Below, piece after piece: positions 1 through 5,714 of a stretch of DNA of 6,758 nucleotides (positions are counted from its first letter, which is position 1; each line of letters begins with the position of its first letter). A program made the translations under genes and the position numbers. Source of the stretch: CAYUUW01 sp964448005 (lineage in GTDB: Bacteria; Patescibacteriota; Gracilibacteria; UM-FILTER-43-11); NCBI GenBank assembly GCA_964448005.1, contig CAYUUW010000064.1:1-6758 (forward strand), in the 5' to 3' direction. Below the pieces are notes generated by a model that saw only the letters and a list, made by a program, of their open reading frames with translations, was not told the origin of the DNA and searched no databases.

Positions 1-115
1 TCACGCGCGCCGCCTCGCGGTAGGCCCGCACCTGGAAGAAGCCGCCGCCGCTGATGGCCAGGAGGTCCGCTATTTCCTCGAAAAGCTCCGCCAGCTCATG
101 GTTGATCGAGGTCAT
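1..115 (-). CDS. polX: PolX-type DNA polymerase/3'-5' exonuclease, N-terminal fragment (runs off window start)
   Basis: Only the first 38 codons are in the window; the gene continues beyond base 1. The peptide begins MTSINHELAELFEEIADLLA and continues with a short glycine run and FFQVRAYREAARV. This matches the opening of bacterial family X DNA polymerases (PolX): an ELAxLFEEIADLLEI helix, then the PF(K/R)VRAYRxAA element of the N-terminal helix-hairpin-helix domain. PolX enzymes fill short gaps in base-excision repair and usually carry a C-terminal PHP exonuclease domain, which lies outside this window. The ATG (115-113) overlaps the TGA of the upstream 205-aa gene in the arrangement ATGA, so the two are very likely co-transcribed and translationally coupled. 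No strong Shine-Dalgarno is seen; an AGGA lies about 13 bases upstream of the ATG. Another protein sharing this helix-hairpin-helix domain cannot be excluded. Confidence 0.72.
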   Translation of the reverse strand, partial: MTSINHELAELFEEIADLLAISGGGFFQVRAYREAARV

Positions 116-729
116 GGCGTGGGGGGTTTCCTGAACAGGACCATGATTTTTCCGGGCAGGCTGGAGACTTCCATCCCGCAATCCTCGCCTTGGCGAAGAA
201 TCATGCACAGCCAACGCTCAAACGCCGTCAGTTGGGCCTTCTGCAGGCAATCCATCGGGGAAAAGCGGGGAAGAGCAAGAGCCTTTCTTTTCTTGTGCCT
301 GATGAAAACTCCCCCGTCCTCCGGCTTTATTTCCACAGTGCCGCCTTTGGATTCTTTCCAGGCCCAGTGGGCCAGGCCCCAGAGCAGATCCTTCGCTTTG
401 CCCTTGTCCGTTTGGATCCATTGCCCTTCCGCCGAGCCTTTCTTTACGATTCTGCCCTGCCCCAACGCCACGGCAATCTCCATCAGCTCCTCCAGCTCGG
501 TTTCCTGGGCAAGGCATTTTGCCTTCTTTCCGGCGAAGGATTCCGGCTGGCTGATGAGAAAGCCCGCCCACAGGATCCAATCCTGCATTTTGTCTTCCTG
601 GCCGGCTTCGTTTTCCGACTCCTCCCTTTTGCCGCAAAACTGGATCAGGGTCAGCAGGTTCAGCAGTTCGTGCCTTATCAGAGAATCGGCTTTACCCTGC
701 CTTCCTTCGGATGGATTTGTCGCAGCCAT
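112..729 (-). CDS. Degenerate histidine-kinase-fold protein, candidate Spo0B/ChpT-like histidine phosphotransferase
   Basis: This is a 205-aa soluble protein with no signal peptide or membrane segment. Residues about 15-90 look like the dimerising helical hairpin of histidine kinases. His20 lies in RHELLNLLTLI, which resembles the Spo0B H-box pattern RH(D/E)xxNxLxLI. Residues about 95-203 resemble a Bergerat ATPase fold in outline only. The N-box counterpart reads GLAHWAWKES, with Trp122 where the catalytic Asn should be. No DxGxG or GxGxG motif exists, while the closing helix and strands survive (ERWLCMILRQG, then SSLPGKIMVLF). His-bearing hairpin, dead ATPase and about 200 residues are the features of Spo0B and ChpT, which relay phosphate between response regulators. 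That function is inferred from architecture. The alternative is a decayed kinase. The ATG at 729 is preferred over a TTG at 792, which lies inside the divergent regulator's coding sequence. The stop overlaps the polX start. Confidence 0.7.
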   Translation of the reverse strand: MAATNPSEGRQGKADSLIRHELLNLLTLIQFCGKREESENEAGQEDKMQDWILWAGFLISQPESFAGKKAKCLAQETELEELMEIAVALGQGRIVKKGSAEGQWIQTDKGKAKDLLWGLAHWAWKESKGGTVEIKPEDGGVFIRHKKRKALALPRFSPMDCLQKAQLTAFERWLCMILRQGEDCGMEVSSLPGKIMVLFRKPPTP

Positions 730-744
730 GCTTTGCGCTATAAT
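717..744 (+). promoter_or_regulatory. Promoter of response regulator 1
   Basis: A perfect -10 box TATAAT lies at 739-744, with a weak -35 candidate TTGTCG at 717-722 (16-bp spacer). Transcription would start near 751 and give a leader of about 31 bases. The sequence from the -10 box through the early leader (739-760) matches the promoter of the third regulator (5693-5714) at 19 of 22 positions, which supports it as a real conserved element. The -35 box sits inside the first codons of the divergent minus-strand gene, so the two divergent transcription units share this short control region. Confidence 0.6.
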
Positions 745-753
745 GATCTCGCC

Positions 754-760
754 TTCCTCC
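754..760 (+). promoter_or_regulatory. TTCCTCC leader motif, response regulator 1
   Basis: TTCCTCC occurs in the predicted 5' leader, 21 bases before the ATG at 782. The leader has no purine-rich Shine-Dalgarno. The same heptamer is found in the leaders of both other regulators in the window (4939-4945 and 5708-5714). Its role is unknown; it could be a DNA operator, an RNA element or an initially transcribed region preference. Confidence 0.4.
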
Positions 761-781
761 CCATCATAACAAATTGACTTT

Positions 782-1177
782 ATGTCCGGCAAAGCCGATT
801 TGAAGGAAGCGGCGCGAATCCTCTTGCTCGAGGACGAAGAGGATCTGGGCCGATTGTATGTGAAAAGCCTGGAGAAGGAGGGCTACCAGGTCCTTTGGCT
901 TCGCAGCACCCGCTCGGCCGCCTAGGCCGCCAAAGGCTTTTCCGCGGACCTCATCGTGCTGGACCACGCCATTCGGGGGGAGGAGCGATCCGGAATGGAT
1001 CTTGTCCCGGAGCTGCGCCGGATCTCCCCCGCCGCCCCGATCGCCATCCTTTCCAATTACGACCAGTTCCAGCTGGAGGAAAAGGAGGAAGGAGAGCGCA
1101 GGCTTTCTTATTGGCTTAAAATCGATACGCCGCCGCCCGTCCTGGTACGCCGGGCTCAGCTGCTGCTTTCCAGATAG
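782..1177 (+). pseudogene. Single-domain response regulator interrupted by an in-frame amber codon
   Basis: The reading frame from ATG 782 to TAG 1175-1177 encodes a 131-codon receiver domain, but a TAG at 923-925 replaces codon 48. All the signature residues of a phosphorylatable receiver are in one frame, counting the amber as a residue. The acidic cluster is LLLEDEE (Glu17, Asp18), the phospho-acceptor is Asp61 in LIVLD, Ser91 is in AILSNY, and Lys113 is in YWLK. There is no output domain, so an intact version would act like Spo0F or CheY. The stop falls in the loop before the strand bearing Asp61, so termination leaves only a 47-residue peptide. One C-to-T change from CAG (or G-to-T from GAG) would explain it. 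Lack of other damage suggests a very recent mutation, a sequencing or assembly error, or nonsense readthrough. The 3' end overlaps the convergent kinase gene by 22 bases. Confidence 0.72.
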
Positions 1178-3285
1178 ACGCAAAACACCGCCCCCTTCTT
1201 CCTTCCTTCCTCGGCCCAGAGCTTGCCCTGGTGCAGCTCCACGATTTTTTTGCAGATATAAAGCCCCAGCCCCAACCCAGCCCCCTTGCTGCTGGTCCGG
1301 AACTTGTTGAAGATGCTCTGAGCCATTCCTTTGGGAATGCCTTTTCCGCTGTCAGCGATCTTGATCAGCAGGGAGCGGCTGTCGCCTTCAACAGTGAGGC
1401 GAATGCTGCCTTTGCGGGGGGTGAATTTGTAGGCATTGGTCAGCAGGTTGTGCAGCACCTGGCGAATCTGGGACTCGTCCATGACGAACTCCGTCCCTTT
1501 CGGCACGGAGCTTTTCAGCCGAAAGGCCATTTCCTTTTCCTCCATCAGGCCTGCCATGCTTTGGAAGACCTCCCGGAAAAAAGGCTCCACAGGAACAGGG
1601 CGCTTCTCCATTTTGACTTTTTTCAGGTCGTACTGCTGAACCTCGAACAGCTTTTTGGTCAGCTCCCTGAGATGGGAAAGGGAAGAGCGAACGACATTCA
1701 GATCCTGGGCGGAAGAGGCCAGAGCCTTGTTCTCCAGCAGGTCCTCGATCTGGAACAGGGCAATGCTCAGGGGCGTGCGGAATTCGTGGGCGGTCACGGC
1801 GATGAAGTCCGATTGCTGCTGAAGCAGGTCGTTGCGCTCCTGGATCTTGCTCCTCAGCTCCACGGTCTTGCTCTCCACCTCCTTCTTCAGCTCGCTGCTG
1901 TAGAGGATTTCCGCTACTAGGATGCTGAGATAGCTGTTCAGGTCGACCAGCGCCTGGATCTCGCTTTTGGAATAGAGATGCGTCTTCTCGCTTCTGATCA
2001 GCAGGAGCCCTGAAAGGCCCTTGGAGGGGGGGAAAAGCGGCAGGCAGACCTCGCCCAAAGATTCCAGCTCCTTCAGCAGGGGCGACACCCGTTCGCTTTC
2101 GCTTTCTGTGAATCTCAGCTCTTCGGTGACCAGAATGAGCCGGCTCCTCTCCAGTTCCTCGATAAGGTGCGGGTAGGCGGAGCGGACCTTGCGCCCCAGG
2201 AGAAGAATATGGCACTGCCGGAGGCCCTTGGCTTTTCCCAAAGCCCGGTTCATGTCTTTTTCCAGCTCGCGCACGCTGCCGTAGCTGCTCTCCTTTTCCT
2301 TAAGCCTCCTAAGAAGCTGGTAAATGAGCTCCGTGCTGGTGGGGGGCCCCAGGTACCTGTAGAGCGTTTGGGATTTGAGGAGGGCACTGAGCCGGATGAA
2401 CAGGAAAACCACCAGCGCCGAGACCAGGATATTCCTGTAGGCGAAGGGGAGGCCGAAAGAAAGGCGATCCATTCCGCGCAAAAGCCCGTAGCCCAGCGCA
2501 TAAGCCGGGAAGAAGGACAGCAGGGCCTTGAGGATGCTCCAGATCATCAGGCGAACATCCACGAAACGCTTGGTCAGGATCGCATAGCCGACGATGCCTA
2601 TGTCCGCCAGGCTGAAGAAAGGCGGGAGCCAGGCATATCGATAGTTTTGGAAAAGAGCAGGCAAGGCAATCAAAAACAGGATAATTGATCCGTACATCAG
2701 GCTCATGCCGAAGAGCATGTACACCAGCTTGGCGTTGAGCACTTTCTCCTTGGTGTTCCGAATGGCCTGGATGAAATTGGCGAAGCTCATGACGATCACC
2801 AGCACTCCCGTGAGGAAAAACACCCCATTCCATTTGCCCAGCAGCAGCTCGAAATCCCCTACGCCGGAGATCCTGACTCCGGAAACGGTGGCATTGGGGA
2901 TGAGGTTCAGAACGATGGTTTCGATCGCCAAAAAAATCATTAGCCCCCAGGAAGCCGCCGAAACCCCCTTTTTCTTGAGGATGAGCGACAGGTAGTAGAA
3001 GCCGATGATGGAAAAAGACGAGCCCAGGTTGGCCAGCAGGGCGAATTTCTTGGCAGTCTCCGGGCCCCAGTGGGTGAGCAGGGGCGATTGGAAATAGGCG
3101 TTGGACACCACCCAGACCAGCACCATGAAGGCGTAGAAGAAGTAGGCCTGGTAGACGGCCTTGCGGAAATTCCTTCTGAAGAAGACGATGTAAAGCACCC
3201 AGCAGAAATTGAAGGCCGCCACCAGCAGCAGGGTGCTTTTGGGATACTGGGCGAAGCTCAGAAGCACGGAGCGCAGCGAATCCAT
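1156..3285 (-). CDS. Membrane sensor histidine kinase with N-terminal 7TM-type sensor region
   Basis: This 709-aa protein should autophosphorylate on a histidine and pass phosphate to response regulators. The N-terminal 300 residues contain about eight or nine hydrophobic segments (roughly 17-36, 44-64, 81-103, 113-130, 153-176, 186-207, 217-237, 246-270, 284-303). They resemble the 7TM region of kinases such as PrsK relatives, including the AILTKRFVDVRL stretch after the last core helix. Residues 330-460 look like a weak GAF-type domain. A coiled coil (464-495) leads to the H-box AHEFRTPL with phospho-acceptor His500. The ATPase domain is complete: N-box NLLTNAYKFT (Asn617), G1 DSGKGI (Asp645), an F-box at 659-662, and G2 GAGLGLGL (668-674). 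No receiver domain is attached. The gene lies 4 bases after the 507-aa gene, so it is the second gene of that operon. A weak Shine-Dalgarno AAAGG sits about 9 bases before the ATG. The sensed signal is unknown. Confidence 0.93.
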   Translation of the reverse strand: MDSLRSVLLSFAQYPKSTLLLVAAFNFCWVLYIVFFRRNFRKAVYQAYFFYAFMVLVWVVSNAYFQSPLLTHWGPETAKKFALLANLGSSFSIIGFYYLSLILKKKGVSAASWGLMIFLAIETIVLNLIPNATVSGVRISGVGDFELLLGKWNGVFFLTGVLVIVMSFANFIQAIRNTKEKVLNAKLVYMLFGMSLMYGSIILFLIALPALFQNYRYAWLPPFFSLADIGIVGYAILTKRFVDVRLMIWSILKALLSFFPAYALGYGLLRGMDRLSFGLPFAYRNILVSALVVFLFIRLSALLKSQTLYRYLGPPTSTELIYQLLRRLKEKESSYGSVRELEKDMNRALGKAKGLRQCHILLLGRKVRSAYPHLIEELERSRLILVTEELRFTESESERVSPLLKELESLGEVCLPLFPPSKGLSGLLLIRSEKTHLYSKSEIQALVDLNSYLSILVAEILYSSELKKEVESKTVELRSKIQERNDLLQQQSDFIAVTAHEFRTPLSIALFQIEDLLENKALASSAQDLNVVRSSLSHLRELTKKLFEVQQYDLKKVKMEKRPVPVEPFFREVFQSMAGLMEEKEMAFRLKSSVPKGTEFVMDESQIRQVLHNLLTNAYKFTPRKGSIRLTVEGDSRSLLIKIADSGKGIPKGMAQSIFNKFRTSSKGAGLGLGLYICKKIVELHQGKLWAEEGRKKGAVFCVYLESSS

Positions 3286-3289
3286 TGGC

Positions 3290-4813
3290 TTATACCTTTA
3301 TGGGCAGCTTATTGCCCTCGGCAATATGCGGGTTGATGAGAAGAGCCTTGTAAGTCACTTCACCTTGTATTGTGCGCCGGGAGAGCACCACCACGCAAGT
3401 CTTGCCTGTTTTTTTCTCTATTTTTCTGAGTGCATCCAACAGAGGCTGCTCGATGACAACGAACGAGAAAATCTGCCCTTTTTCTGTTTCTGCAGCCGGA
3501 AAGCCGGAGAGAGCCTTGTAGTAAGCCGCCGCCTTTTCCCTTTTGTCCAAGGCTGGATCTAGGCTAAGCCGCATGACGTCCGTGAGCTGGAAAGAATTCT
3601 CCCATAGCCATCGGGACAATCCGCTTTCGACTTCTCTGAGCCTTAGCTCATCCGCAAAAAGATCCCTTCCGTCTTCTGCCACTTCGCTCGGCTCCCTTTC
3701 TCTTTCTATTGGAACATCATCACTCCTCCACTCTTGGACCTTATCCGGCCGCAGATCAACGGTTGGCCTGCGCTCATTCCTGCGGGCTTCTCTCAAGGTC
3801 GGCCTCCTTATGCCGTCTTCCCTCAAGGTCGGCCTCCTTATGCCGTCTTCCCACGTAAAAATTCCTCTCTCGTCCGGCCAGAAATCCAGAATCACTTCGG
3901 TCTTATTTCCGCAAACCGCCTGAAGAGCTCGCCTTACTTCTTCCTGGGTGGCTTCCAAAACCCACCCTTGGCAGAAAAATGGATCGACATGGAGCAATTC
4001 GTCCAAATCGCAAGGGAAAACCACTCTTTCGCCTGAATCGTAGGGCTTCATATGAATCATCATCTTTCCTGAAGCCTGTCGCGGGCTTCCCGCCCCTGTG
4101 TTCCGGCCCTTTTCCTCGATCCTTATGGAATAGGGAGGCACGAGCCGTACCGAGGCCGAAACCATAACCCTTGTCATCCAGCCTGCTTCGGTTTCCACAG
4201 CTTCGGCGATTATTTCATGTGGGCCCTCCAAAGAAAGCCGCAGTTTTTCGGGCTCGAAAATCTCGAACCATCCTTCTTCCAGCGCCATGCGCATGACCTG
4301 GTGGGCAATGGCCCTTTTAAGGCTGTGCGGAAAAGGCATTTCGGGGCTCCAGCATGGCCTTTGGTCGTCCTCGATATTTTCGATCGTTTCCACTCCCGAA
4401 AAGCATGCGCTTTTTTCTTTGGCCGCCTCCATCAAGCCTTCCGACTCCTGTTTGGCCAGATATCTGTTGCGCTCAATTTCATAGTGAGCCAGAAGCACAT
4501 CCAGGTTTCCGAAAAGATTGATGCATTGCCTCCTCAGCTCTATTAAAAGGGCCTGCCTCCTGTCGTCTGCCAATTGCGGCCCCAACAAGGAATCCAGCGT
4601 GGCCCTTATATCCTCAGCTGCCACTGTTTTCGCCCCCGAGTCACGCTCTACAGGAGCTCCGATCGCCATCAGATCACGCAAAAAATTCGCTCCTTGGCCG
4701 CTTTTATCATTGCCCCGGCGGACCAAAGTTTCTATCAGCCGAAAAATTTCCTGCCGAACCTCGGGGTCGCCCCCCCTTCCTCCTTCTCTTCTGTCTGATT
4801 GGGCAAGATCCAT
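3290..4813 (-). CDS. Unrecognised 507-aa soluble protein co-transcribed with the sensor kinase
   Basis: I do not recognise this family. It has no signal peptide or membrane segment and looks cytoplasmic. Residues 1-130 are mostly helical and charged, and 160-235 alternate strands and helices (PFPHSLKRAIAHQVMRMALE, then SVRLVPPYSIRI). Residues 250-320 form another compact block. Residues 322-380 are a disordered, Arg/Glu-rich linker with EDGIRRPTLR twice in tandem and a third degenerate RRPT at residues 348-351. A C-terminal domain (385-507) ends in a strand-rich segment (TCVVVLSRRTIQGEVTYKAL). Its base composition seems slightly more AT-rich than its neighbours, by eye. It ends 4 bases before the kinase start, so it is probably an accessory partner, such as a ligand-sensing or kinase-regulating protein; that role is inferred from position only. 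The start is ATG 4813, directly after a run of eight T on its strand, with no Shine-Dalgarno in place (AAAGGGA is about 16 bases away). Confidence 0.75.
   Translation of the reverse strand: MDLAQSDRREGGRGGDPEVRQEIFRLIETLVRRGNDKSGQGANFLRDLMAIGAPVERDSGAKTVAAEDIRATLDSLLGPQLADDRRQALLIELRRQCINLFGNLDVLLAHYEIERNRYLAKQESEGLMEAAKEKSACFSGVETIENIEDDQRPCWSPEMPFPHSLKRAIAHQVMRMALEEGWFEIFEPEKLRLSLEGPHEIIAEAVETEAGWMTRVMVSASVRLVPPYSIRIEEKGRNTGAGSPRQASGKMMIHMKPYDSGERVVFPCDLDELLHVDPFFCQGWVLEATQEEVRRALQAVCGNKTEVILDFWPDERGIFTWEDGIRRPTLREDGIRRPTLREARRNERRPTVDLRPDKVQEWRSDDVPIEREREPSEVAEDGRDLFADELRLREVESGLSRWLWENSFQLTDVMRLSLDPALDKREKAAAYYKALSGFPAAETEKGQIFSFVVIEQPLLDALRKIEKKTGKTCVVVLSRRTIQGEVTYKALLINPHIAEGNKLPIKV
3792..3852. 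repeat. Perfect 30-bp tandem duplication inside the 507-aa gene
   Basis: Two adjacent, identical 30-bp copies occupy 3792-3821 and 3822-3851, and the periodicity extends one base further. Thirty is a multiple of three, so the reading frame is kept and the peptide EDGIRRPTLR appears twice (residues 322-331 and 332-341). Identity at third codon positions as well as in the peptide indicates recent duplication by slippage. It lies in a linker likely to tolerate length change. Confidence 0.95.
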
Positions 4814-4867
4814 AAAAAAAAGCTTTAGTTCCCTTTCGCATTTCTGTTGAAAGCATAGCCTGCATAG

Positions 4868-4895
4868 ATTATAGTTTGATTAAGAAAACATTATA
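4868..4895 (-). promoter_or_regulatory. Candidate promoter(s) of the 507-aa gene/kinase operon
   Basis: On the minus strand two perfect TATAAT hexamers occur, at 4895-4890 and 4873-4868, both upstream of the ATG at 4813. Either would give a leader of about 50-70 bases. Neither has a convincing TTGACA-like -35 at 17 bp. Start sites could be tandem, or one hexamer could be fortuitous in this AT-rich stretch. A GCATAG direct repeat (4853-4858 and 4862-4867, 9 bp apart start to start) lies just downstream of the second hexamer. Confidence 0.45.
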
Positions 4896-4908
4896 AATTC
4901 CTTAAAAT
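4880..4908 (+). promoter_or_regulatory. Candidate promoter of response regulator 2
   Basis: A -35-like TTAAGA (4880-4885) and a -10-like TAAAAT (4903-4908) are separated by 17 bp, giving a leader of about 45 bases to the ATG at 4960. A TATAAA at 4892-4897 is an alternative -10 with a poorer -35. The region is far more AT-rich than its surroundings and is shared with the divergent operon. It also holds the AAATTCC direct repeat. Confidence 0.4.
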
Positions 4909-4911
4909 TCC
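4895..4911 (+). repeat. AAATTCC direct repeat at 10-bp spacing, possible OmpR-family operator
   Basis: AAATTCC occurs at 4895-4901 and 4905-4911, one helical turn apart start to start. OmpR/PhoB-family regulators typically bind head-to-tail half-sites at 10-11 bp spacing. The repeat overlaps the proposed -10 of an OmpR-family regulator gene, a position suited to autoregulation. This is a small match in AT-rich DNA, so chance is possible. Confidence 0.35.
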
Positions 4912-4938
4912 AAGTCATCCTTCTGCCATTTTTCTATT

Positions 4939-4945
4939 TTCCTCC
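4939..4945 (+). promoter_or_regulatory. TTCCTCC leader motif, response regulator 2
   Basis: TTCCTCC followed by TTTA sits 14 bases before the ATG at 4960, in a pyrimidine-rich leader with no Shine-Dalgarno. The run CCTCCTTTA equals the usual 3' tail of 16S rRNA rather than its complement, so it cannot act as a Shine-Dalgarno. The motif recurs in the other two regulator leaders; its function is unknown. Confidence 0.35.
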
Positions 4946-4959
4946 TTTAGCCCTTCCCT

Positions 4960-5661
4960 ATGAAAGTCCTTCTGATTGAAGACGAGATCGGAATCGTCAA
5001 CTTCCTGGCCCGAGGCTTCCGGGCAGATGGATACGACGTGGTCCACGTGGAAGAAGGCCAGCAGGCTTTGGCCCTGATGGAAAGCGAGCGTTTCCAAGTG
5101 ATCATTCTGGATCTCATCCTTCCCGCCATGAGCGGAGAGGAGATCCTGCAGAAAATAAGGGAAGGGGGCGATGCCACGCCGGTGATCGTGCTCACCTCGG
5201 TCAACGATCCAGAGATCAAGACCCGCCTGCTCAATGCCGGGGCCGACGATTACCTGGTCAAGCCTTTCTCCTTTGTGGAGCTGGCGGCCCGGATTCGCTC
5301 TGTCCTGCGCCGCTCCAAAAGCCAGGAAGCCGAATCGGAGGAGCTGGCAGTGGCCGATCTGCGCCTTAACCCGGAACGGCGACTGGTGACTCGAGCGGGC
5401 AAGCCCATTCATCTGAGGCTCAAGGAATATGTGCTTCTGGCCTATCTGATGAAGAACAAGGACCGGGCCATCAGCCGCAGCACCTTGGTGGAGCAGGTGT
5501 GGGACTACAATGCCCAGCTTTTTTCCAACACGGTGGACTCCCATATTTGCTCCTTGCGCACCAAGCTCAACGCTGGCTCTAGGCCCAATCTCATTCAAAC
5601 CATTCATGGGGTCGGCTACATCCTGCGATCGAAGCCTCTGCCGCCGAACTCCTCGAACTGA
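4960..5661 (+). CDS. OmpR/PhoB-family response regulator 2
   Basis: This 233-aa DNA-binding response regulator has the full family layout. The receiver (1-118) has acidic residues Glu7-Asp8-Glu9 in LLIEDE, phospho-acceptor Asp51 in IILDLILP, Thr79 in VLTS, and Lys101 in YLVKPF. A short linker (about 119-127) leads to a winged-helix domain (about 128-226). That domain has the recognition-helix signature SNTVDSHICSLRTK and the wing motif TIHGVGYIL, typical of OmpR-type activators. Its neighbour across the shared AT-rich promoter is the operon encoding the 507-aa protein and the sensor kinase, so that kinase is the likeliest phosphodonor (inference). The ATG is chosen because MKVLLIEDE is the usual N-terminus. 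No Shine-Dalgarno is present. It is a paralogue of the next gene, with the same positions for every key receiver residue. Confidence 0.95.
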   Translation: MKVLLIEDEIGIVNFLARGFRADGYDVVHVEEGQQALALMESERFQVIILDLILPAMSGEEILQKIREGGDATPVIVLTSVNDPEIKTRLLNAGADDYLVKPFSFVELAARIRSVLRRSKSQEAESEELAVADLRLNPERRLVTRAGKPIHLRLKEYVLLAYLMKNKDRAISRSTLVEQVWDYNAQLFSNTVDSHICSLRTKLNAGSRPNLIQTIHGVGYILRSKPLPPNSSN

Positions 5662-5669
5662 TCCTTCCG

Positions 5670-5698
5670 TTGATTGCGGGCGACTTCTTTGCTACAAT
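5670..5698 (+). promoter_or_regulatory. Promoter of response regulator 3
   Basis: TTGATT at 5670-5675 and TACAAT at 5693-5698 are separated by 17 bp, a good match to a housekeeping sigma-70-type promoter. Transcription would begin near 5705, giving a leader of about 37 bases. The promoter lies in the 80-bp gap after regulator 2 and suggests that regulator 3 can be expressed independently. Its -10 and downstream bases nearly duplicate those of regulator 1. Confidence 0.6.
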
Positions 5699-5707
5699 GA
5701 TCTTGCT

Positions 5708-5714
5708 TTCCTCC
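5708..5714 (+). promoter_or_regulatory. TTCCTCC leader motif, response regulator 3
   Basis: TTCCTCC lies in the predicted leader, 27 bases before the ATG at 5742. Upstream it is embedded in a stretch that matches the regulator 1 promoter and leader at 19 of 22 positions. No Shine-Dalgarno is seen between the motif and the ATG. Confidence 0.4.

Noticed and set aside
98..769. Long plus-strand frames (98-769 and 190-777) opposite the phosphotransferase gene
   Set aside because: They are composition shadows. The peptides are Ser/Pro/Phe-rich with no domain pattern, whereas the minus frame has a kinase-like fold and couples to the next gene.
730..792. 21-residue N-terminal extension of the phosphotransferase from TTG 792
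   Set aside because: It would overlap the divergent regulator's start and promoter, adds no recognisable structure, and has no ribosome-binding site.
923..925. TAG reassigned to an amino acid in this organism
   Set aside because: TAG ends the same frame at the expected receiver length (1175-1177) and also ends the exonuclease frame at 6528-6526. No other in-frame TAG occurs in the intact genes here.
1231..1920. 229-codon plus-strand frame inside the kinase gene
   Set aside because: It lies antisense to the well-supported H-box and ATPase domain and has no recognisable motif or start signal.
3792..3852. CRISPR-like repeat
   Set aside because: The two 30-bp copies abut with no spacer and lie in frame inside a coding region.
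4814..4821. Eight-A run (T-run on the minus strand) as a terminator
   Set aside because: It directly precedes the ATG of the 507-aa gene, and only the 8-bp palindrome AAAGCTTT, not a GC stem, stands beside it.
4915..5607. 230-codon minus-strand frame opposite regulator 2
   Set aside because: It is a shadow of a clear OmpR-family gene; its apparent protein is the antisense reading of conserved receiver and winged-helix codons.
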